Source: DATLHO01 sp035539855 (GTDB lineage: Bacteria > Bacteroidota > Ignavibacteria > OLB7). Taken from it: DNA of 64,000 nt. Under the pieces are notes generated by a model that did no database searches, was not told where the DNA came from, and saw only the letters and a program-made list of their open reading frames with translations. The stretch's first letter is position 1. The number at the start of each line of letters is the position of its first letter. Location of the stretch: positions 1 to 64,000 of the forward strand of contig DATLHO010000017.1 of assembly GCA_035539855.1 (NCBI GenBank). Reading direction: 5' to 3'. The translations under genes were made by a program, and so were the position numbers. This document shows, piece by piece, positions 59,280 to 64,000 of the stretch.

Positions 59280-62200
59280 ATGGACACACGCGCACCCAAT
59301 ACGACCACGAACGCCCCCGTTCCCGTGAGGGATTCCGGAGGGCGGGCCACCCGGCTGCCCTTCATCGGACGAGAACAGATGCTCAGGGGCATCGCCCGGG
59401 CGTACTCGCACACGCACGATGGCGGGCGTATGCTCGTGACGATCGTCGGCGAGCGTGGCAGCGGCCGATCAAGGACGCTGCGCGAGATTCGCTCGATGAC
59501 CGAGCTCGCCGGCGCCCTCCTACTGGAGCCCAGACTGCCGGCCGGCTCGAGCGACGTCGTCGCCGCGGTGGCTCGAGCTCTGCGTGAGGAGCTCGGAGTG
59601 CGACGCTCGATCGGACCGCTGAGTCCGGTCGACGCAGCTGACGCAAGTGAGGCTCCGGACGATCTCGCCGCGACCCTCGCGACGACGCTCACCGCGACCG
59701 CCGCGGTGATGCCGCTGGTGCTGCTCGTCGACGACATCGATGACGACCCCGCCGCGGTCGTTGCGCTCGCCGGCCTCCTGCAATCAGTCGACGCTCCCTG
59801 GCTCGCGATCATGACGAGCCGCCAGTCGACGGCCTCGGCCGCGGCGATGGTCGCGCGCAGCGCCGATGCGCACACGGCCGAGCTGTATTGCGAGCACTTC
59901 GACCACGAGAGCGTCACCGCGCTTCTGCGCGCGCTGCAGCGCGAGGAGCCCGAAGCACTCGACGTCGGCTGGCTCGTCGAGCGAACGCACGGACTGCCGC
60001 TGCTGCTGCGCGAGGCGATCGAGGCTGCGATGCGATGCGGAGCGCTCGTTCTCGAAGACGGGCGCCTGCGACGTGCCGACGAGATCGGACGCGCCGCCGA
60101 CGAATACGCCGCACAGCTTCCGTTGTCGGTCCCGGAAATCCTGTCGCTCTCGGAGCCCGAGCGCGCGGCGCTCGCGACGTGCGCGCTGCTTGGACTGACG
60201 GCGCCCGAGGCCCTGCTCGAGCGACTTGCGGTGACCGACACCTGCCTGTCACGCCTCGCTCGACTGCGGCTGGTGCGCCGCGACAACGCGAGCGTGACGT
60301 TCGAGAGTCGCCTGGTGCACGAGGCATCACTCGCCGACGCGCGCGCGCAACGGATCGACGAGCGCCACGCCCCGGTCCTGGCCGAGATCGTGCCCGGGGC
60401 AATCGACGACGGGCTGCGTCCTCCGCCGGGAACGATCGATCTGCTCGTGAGGACGGCTCCGGACGAGGCGCGCCGTCTGGAGCTCATCGGCGAGCTTCTC
60501 GCGTGCGCATCGCGGCTGGCGACGGCGAACGAGTATTATCAGGCGGCCCTGATCATGCGCTCGTGCTACGACGCCGGCGTTGCCATCACCGACGATCACG
60601 ACCGGCTCGCCGCATGGTTCGATCAGTATGTCGGCGTGCTGCATGCGCTTGGCAGGGTGGATGAACAGCGTCGCGTGATCGACGACTTCCTGCGCCGGCA
60701 TCCGGCCGAGAATGCGACGCCGGCGCTCGTGCCGATGGTCGCGCGCGCGATGCTCTGGCGCGCCGAGGATCTCGAGCGCAGCAAGCTCATGCAGCGGGCG
60801 ATCGAGATGCTCGATGCGGCCGACGTGATCATCGAGCGCGTCGCCGAGCCGGAGCTCGCCGCGTCGCTGAGGCATCGCGCGGTGATGGGCCGCGCGCGCG
60901 TCTACAGCGTGGCCGATCGCAACGACGATGCGCTGGCACTGCTGCGACGGCTTCTCGACGAGATCGACTCCGACGCGCACCTACCGGTCGCCTTCGACGC
61001 GCTGCTGGTCTTCGGTCGCGTTGCCGACACGCCCGAACAGCGCGCCGAGGCCGAGAGCCGCATCGAGGCGATGCTCGACCGCTTCGAGCGCGATGGACGC
61101 GAGCGACTCGCCGTGCAGATGCGCGCGGCCCGCATCGGGCTGCATACCTCCGACGATGACTTCGACCTGCGCGAGCCGGAGATCCGGGAGATCGTGGAGC
61201 AGACGAAACGCTGCTCGCTGCCGCGCACCGAGACGAACGCCTGGGTCTGGCTTGCGATGATCCACTCCGAGCGCGGCGAGCAGCGCGAAGCGCTCCGCGC
61301 GATCGATCACGCGATCGAAGCGCGCTGGCGTGTCGGCTCGATCGCGCTGTGGCAGCTTGCGATGATCACGCGGGCGCAGATCCTGATGCTCGATCGACGC
61401 GACGACGAGGCGCTCGAAGCGATCGCGCAGGTGGAGCTCGACGCGGAGACGTACGGCCGACCGTGTCGGCGCTTTCTGATCGACGTGGTCAAGTGCATCA
61501 TCGCCGTTCGCCGGGGCGAATGGCAGTCTGGCACCGCCGGACTCGCCGTTCTCGCCGAGACAGGCAACGCCGAGCGCTTCGAAGCGGTACGCGAGACGAT
61601 GCTGGTCGTCGAGGGAGAGATCCTTCTGCACTCGCATTCGATCGAGCGTGAACAGGCGCGCGATTACGCACGGCGCGTACTGCTCGAGGATCCCCAGGAT
61701 CTCGACGCGCGCAGGCTGCTGCCGGTCGCTCTGGCGGTCGTTGCGCGCGCGCATGACGACGCGGGCACCGCGGCGCGGGGACGCGTCGGCGCAAGCGACC
61801 CTCTGATACAGGAGCTCGGGCGTCGCGTGACCGAATCCGTCGCGCTCTGGATCGAGCGTCGGGCCGAGGCCAATGCCGAGCATGCGCTGCACCTGCTGCG
61901 CGCACACGCGCCCCGCGCGCTTCCGGCCGAGGACCTCGCGGCGATCGGAGCGCGGCTGCCTCAGGGTCTCGCCGGTCCATCGTGGCATCACTGCGAGGTC
62001 CAGACGCTCGGCTCGATGCGCGTGATCGACGCGACCGGCGCGGAACGGGGCGGGCGGCACTTCGGTCAGCACAAGAGCGACTCGAAGCCGAAGAAGATGC
62101 TCGCGGCCCTCGCAGTCGCGGCGATCGTCGGCCGGCGCCTCAAGCGCGAACGGCTCATTGAGATGGTCTGGGGAGAATCGGTCGCGGCCGAGACGGCGGT

Positions 62201-62747
62201 CAACAATTTCCACGTCACGCTTTCCGGCCTGCGTCAGGTCGTCGGCGACGTCGTCGACTTCGACGGCTCGAGCTACATGCTCAACACGAGCCTCGTGCGC
62301 GTCGACGCCTTGTGGATGCTCGCCCTCGTCGACGAAGCGGCCGCCGTTCAGCGCGCCGGGCTCCACTACAAGTCGTACGACCTTCTGCGTCAGGCAATCG
62401 CGCTGGTCAACGGAGAGTTCCTCGACGGCATCTACGACGAATGGACAGATGTCGCGAGGGAGATCGTCCGGGCGAAATCTCGCTTCGCTCGACTGCGTGT
62501 TGCGGAGATCGCCCTGGCGCGCGGCGAGTCCGACGTCGCCCGTCGTGAGATCGGCATGCTGCTCGACGCCGACCCTCTGGACGAGGAGGCCGAGTATCTG
62601 GCCCTCTCGATCCTGCGAGCCGATGGCGAGCGCCTGCGGGCGCTTCGCGAGCTCGACCGCTTCACCGCCGCACTCGCAGCCGAATACGGCACCGAGCCCT
62701 CGGCGCGATTGCAATCGTTGCGCGGGTCGATTGCCCTGGCCGACTGA
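59280..62747 (+). CDS. AAA-TPR-wHTH-BTAD transcriptional regulator
   Basis: 1155 residues. The N-terminus is an AAA/STAND-like module (FIGREQMLRGI at 28-38; P-loop GERGSGRS at 57-64, in which the invariant Walker A Lys is Arg; Walker B PLVLLVDDID at about 143-152; later WLVERTHGLPLLLREAIE). A long TPR-like helical arm (about 390-880) follows. The C-terminus carries an OmpR-like winged helix (about 905-1000: SKPKKMLAALAVAAIVGRRL, RERLIEMVWGES, NNFHVTLSGLRQVVGD) and a bacterial transcriptional activation domain (BTAD; about 1010-1150, DLLRQAIALVNGEFLDG, ARREIGMLLDADPLDEEAEY). SARP/AfsR-type regulators usually have the winged helix and BTAD first, so the order is reversed. Targets unknown. Confidence 0.85.
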   Translation: MDTRAPNTTTNAPVPVRDSGGRATRLPFIGREQMLRGIARAYSHTHDGGRMLVTIVGERGSGRSRTLREIRSMTELAGALLLEPRLPAGSSDVVAAVARALREELGVRRSIGPLSPVDAADASEAPDDLAATLATTLTATAAVMPLVLLVDDIDDDPAAVVALAGLLQSVDAPWLAIMTSRQSTASAAAMVARSADAHTAELYCEHFDHESVTALLRALQREEPEALDVGWLVERTHGLPLLLREAIEAAMRCGALVLEDGRLRRADEIGRAADEYAAQLPLSVPEILSLSEPERAALATCALLGLTAPEALLERLAVTDTCLSRLARLRLVRRDNASVTFESRLVHEASLADARAQRIDERHAPVLAEIVPGAIDDGLRPPPGTIDLLVRTAPDEARRLELIGELLACASRLATANEYYQAALIMRSCYDAGVAITDDHDRLAAWFDQYVGVLHALGRVDEQRRVIDDFLRRHPAENATPALVPMVARAMLWRAEDLERSKLMQRAIEMLDAADVIIERVAEPELAASLRHRAVMGRARVYSVADRNDDALALLRRLLDEIDSDAHLPVAFDALLVFGRVADTPEQRAEAESRIEAMLDRFERDGRERLAVQMRAARIGLHTSDDDFDLREPEIREIVEQTKRCSLPRTETNAWVWLAMIHSERGEQREALRAIDHAIEARWRVGSIALWQLAMITRAQILMLDRRDDEALEAIAQVELDAETYGRPCRRFLIDVVKCIIAVRRGEWQSGTAGLAVLAETGNAERFEAVRETMLVVEGEILLHSHSIEREQARDYARRVLLEDPQDLDARRLLPVALAVVARAHDDAGTAARGRVGASDPLIQELGRRVTESVALWIERRAEANAEHALHLLRAHAPRALPAEDLAAIGARLPQGLAGPSWHHCEVQTLGSMRVIDATGAERGGRHFGQHKSDSKPKKMLAALAVAAIVGRRLKRERLIEMVWGESVAAETAVNNFHVTLSGLRQVVGDVVDFDGSSYMLNTSLVRVDALWMLALVDEAAAVQRAGLHYKSYDLLRQAIALVNGEFLDGIYDEWTDVAREIVRAKSRFARLRVAEIALARGESDVARREIGMLLDADPLDEEAEYLALSILRADGERLRALRELDRFTAALAAEYGTEPSARLQSLRGSIALAD

Positions 62748-62888
62748 GTCGAGCACGACGGGTCGAAAACGGCTCGAATCGGCTGATTTCGTGTTTAAGC
62801 GTCGGCCTAAGTCGACCGCTGTACCTTTGATCAGAACATGAGACTGTGGCACGGGACGATGTCTCACTTCAGTCGATCAGCGTTCTCG

Positions 62889-62921
62889 TTCGACATGCGC
62901 CTGGGGGGGAAGCATGTCGAA
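62889..62921. repeat. Hairpin with a G-rich loop
   Basis: TTCGACATGC (62889-62898) and GCATGTCGAA (62912-62921) form a perfect 10-bp stem around the 13-nt loop GCCTGGGGGGGAA. It lies directly before the terminator, within 142 nt of the regulator's stop. The rest of 62748-62888 shows nothing assignable. Confidence 0.5.
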
Positions 62922-62928
62922 TGAAAAG

Positions 62929-62961
62929 AAAAAGGCCCGCGTCATCGACGCGGGCCTTTTT
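62929..62961. terminator. Bidirectional intrinsic terminator
   Basis: AAAAAGGCCCGCGTC (62929-62943), loop ATC, then GACGCGGGCCTTTTT (62947-62961): a 15-bp stem with A-tract and T-tract, so it works in both directions. It separates the convergent regulator gene and cyclophilin gene. Confidence 0.88.
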
Positions 62962-62990
62962 GCTGGGTGTCGTGCCTGTGACGGCGTCGA

Positions 62991-63644
62991 CTACTGGTTC
63001 GTCGGCTTGACCTCGACGGCGTTGATCTCGACGATCGACACCGGCGTCTTGGGCTGGCCGTTGTAGCGCGGATCGAGCTCGACCCGCTCGATACGGTGGA
63101 TGATGTCCATGCCCTTGGTCACGCGACCGAAGATCGTGTACGAATACGGCAGGTGGCTGGCCCGCTCGTCGCTCAGGACGATGAAGAACTGGCTCGTGTT
63201 CGTGTTCGGTCCGCGGTTGGCCATCGCGAGGATGCCTTCCTTGTAACCGAGCTTCGCAAGCGGGCCTGTCGGATTGAGCTCGTCGGCGAACGTGCTGCCG
63301 AAGATCGACGTGCCGCCGGTGCCCCAGAGGTCCCGCCGCGACGCGCTGTCGCGCGAAAACGGGTCGCCCGCCTGGACGACGAAGCCTGGGACGACGCGAT
63401 GGAAGAGAATGCCGTTGTAGTACCCCTTCTTCGCCAGTTCGACGAAGTTCTTCACGGTCTTCGGCGCGTCGATGCCGTAGAGCTCGATCTCGATGTCGCC
63501 CATGCTCGTGCGAAGCACGGCCATGTGCGTGGCTTTTGGACCGGTCTGTGTCTCCTGCGCGCGCATCGGCGCGGAGGCTGCGAGCAGGCCGATCGACGTG
63601 AGAACAAGTGCTGAAAGAAGTCGCATGGCTGTCGTATGTGACAT
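62991..63644 (-). CDS. Secreted cyclophilin-type peptidyl-prolyl isomerase
   Basis: 217 residues from ATG 63644, preferred because GAGGG lies about 10 nt upstream; ATG 63626 (MRLLSALVLTS) is the alternative. The signal peptide is LLSALVLTSIGLLAASAPMR ending AQ. The cyclophilin core is complete: MGDIEIELYGIDAPKTVKNF, GYYNGILFHRVVPGFVVQAGD (catalytic Arg in FHRV), ILAMANRGPNTNTSQFFIVL and YTIFGRVTKGMDIIHRIE. It would assist folding of exported proteins in the periplasm. A second cyclophilin follows upstream at the right edge on the same strand. Confidence 0.93.
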   Translation of the reverse strand: MSHTTAMRLLSALVLTSIGLLAASAPMRAQETQTGPKATHMAVLRTSMGDIEIELYGIDAPKTVKNFVELAKKGYYNGILFHRVVPGFVVQAGDPFSRDSASRRDLWGTGGTSIFGSTFADELNPTGPLAKLGYKEGILAMANRGPNTNTSQFFIVLSDERASHLPYSYTIFGRVTKGMDIIHRIERVELDPRYNGQPKTPVSIVEINAVEVKPTNQ

Positions 63645-63758
63645 CAGGATGTGCCCTCGATAACGTATACGGCGGTATGACACCGCCCCACCACCGAAGT
63701 TAAACGACGAAGCTCCCGAAACAAACCACATTGAGCGAGGCGCCCAGGTGTTGGGCGA

Positions 63759-64000
63759 TCAGGCGCTCACCTCCTTGACCTTGATCCCGGTGATGCGCGC
63801 GGGCGTTCGCGGCATTTCTCCCTGATATCCCGTCGATTCGATCCTCATGAGCGATTCCTGACCGTCGCGGACGCGGCCGATGATCGTGTAGAGGTACTGA
63901 AGCTGCGCCGCGGCGCCGTCGCCGAGCACGATGAAGAATTGGCTGGAGTTCGTATTGGGACCACTGTTGGCCATCGCCACCATGCCGGTTGCGTAGCCGA
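63759..64000 (-). CDS. Cyclophilin-type peptidyl-prolyl isomerase (5' end outside window)
   Basis: Only the last roughly 80 residues are visible; the frame is open to the right edge, where it reads GYATGMVAMANSGPNTNSSQ. FFIVLGDGAAAQLQYLYTII and GRVRDGQESLMRIESTGYQG match the C-terminal half of cyclophilins. It is a paralogue of the gene at 62991, 114 nt upstream on the same strand. Whether it is secreted or cytoplasmic depends on the missing N-terminus. Confidence 0.85.
   Translation of the reverse strand, partial: GYATGMVAMANSGPNTNSSQFFIVLGDGAAAQLQYLYTIIGRVRDGQESLMRIESTGYQGEMPRTPARITGIKVKEVSA

Noticed and set aside
1..64000. tRNA, rRNA, riboswitch and tmRNA genes
   Set aside because: I looked for clover-leaf, conserved rRNA and common riboswitch core sequences in the gaps and saw none; a covariance-model scan was not possible.

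Overview
The window looks like chromosomal DNA from a high-GC member of the Bacteroidota/Chlorobiota/Kapaibacteriota (FCB) group. The pointers are five secreted proteins that end in a type IX secretion (Por) C-terminal sorting-like domain, Ycf48/BNR-type propellers, a FtsI with C-terminal PASTA domains, a MurE of the meso-diaminopimelate type, and very few Shine-Dalgarno sequences. Kapaibacteriota or a relative is my best guess; this is inference, and no rRNA, tRNA, CRISPR array or type IX machinery gene is visible here.

Left part (1-31 kb), accessory and housekeeping genes. An FG-GAP/PQQ-like secreted protein runs off the left edge. It is followed by a seven-blade Ycf48-like sorting-domain protein and a tandem pair of large DUF4062-P-loop NTPase-TPR proteins (2790-9492) resembling TEP1/NPHP3/NWD1-type STAND proteins. 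Next come secreted hypotheticals, an S15-type hydrolase with a sorting tail, a 943-residue sorting-domain protein, Mug glycosylase, a lipoprotein and a 1311-residue vWA-WD40-ASH protein that seems to end in an outer-membrane barrel. A roughly 680-bp array of three palindromic repeat units separates this block from a pncA-pncB salvage operon, GNAT and YebC genes, small hypotheticals and a LytS/LytR-type two-component pair.

Middle (31-38.6 kb). A GNAT-fold protein overlaps by 4 nt an eight-TM hybrid histidine kinase (two receivers and an HPt), and the pair is divergent from an AI-2E-family membrane protein. This is a compact candidate signalling module. An IgGFc-binding-like secreted protein follows.

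Core (39-57.8 kb). A complete division and cell-wall (dcw) cluster: mraZ-rsmH-ftsL-ftsI-murE-murF-mraY-murD-ftsW-murG-(PH-like membrane protein)-murC-murB-ftsQ-ftsA-ftsZ, with many start/stop overlaps and a terminator hairpin after ftsZ. A two-repeat MraZ box precedes mraZ. (TGACATC)n heptamer repeats sit directly at the starts of murD and ftsA, and murE has no ATG/GTG/TTG at its conserved N-terminus.

Right part (58-64 kb). Two lipoproteins, a 1155-residue AAA-TPR-wHTH-BTAD regulator with a degenerate Walker A, a bidirectional terminator, and two cyclophilin genes, the last cut by the window edge.
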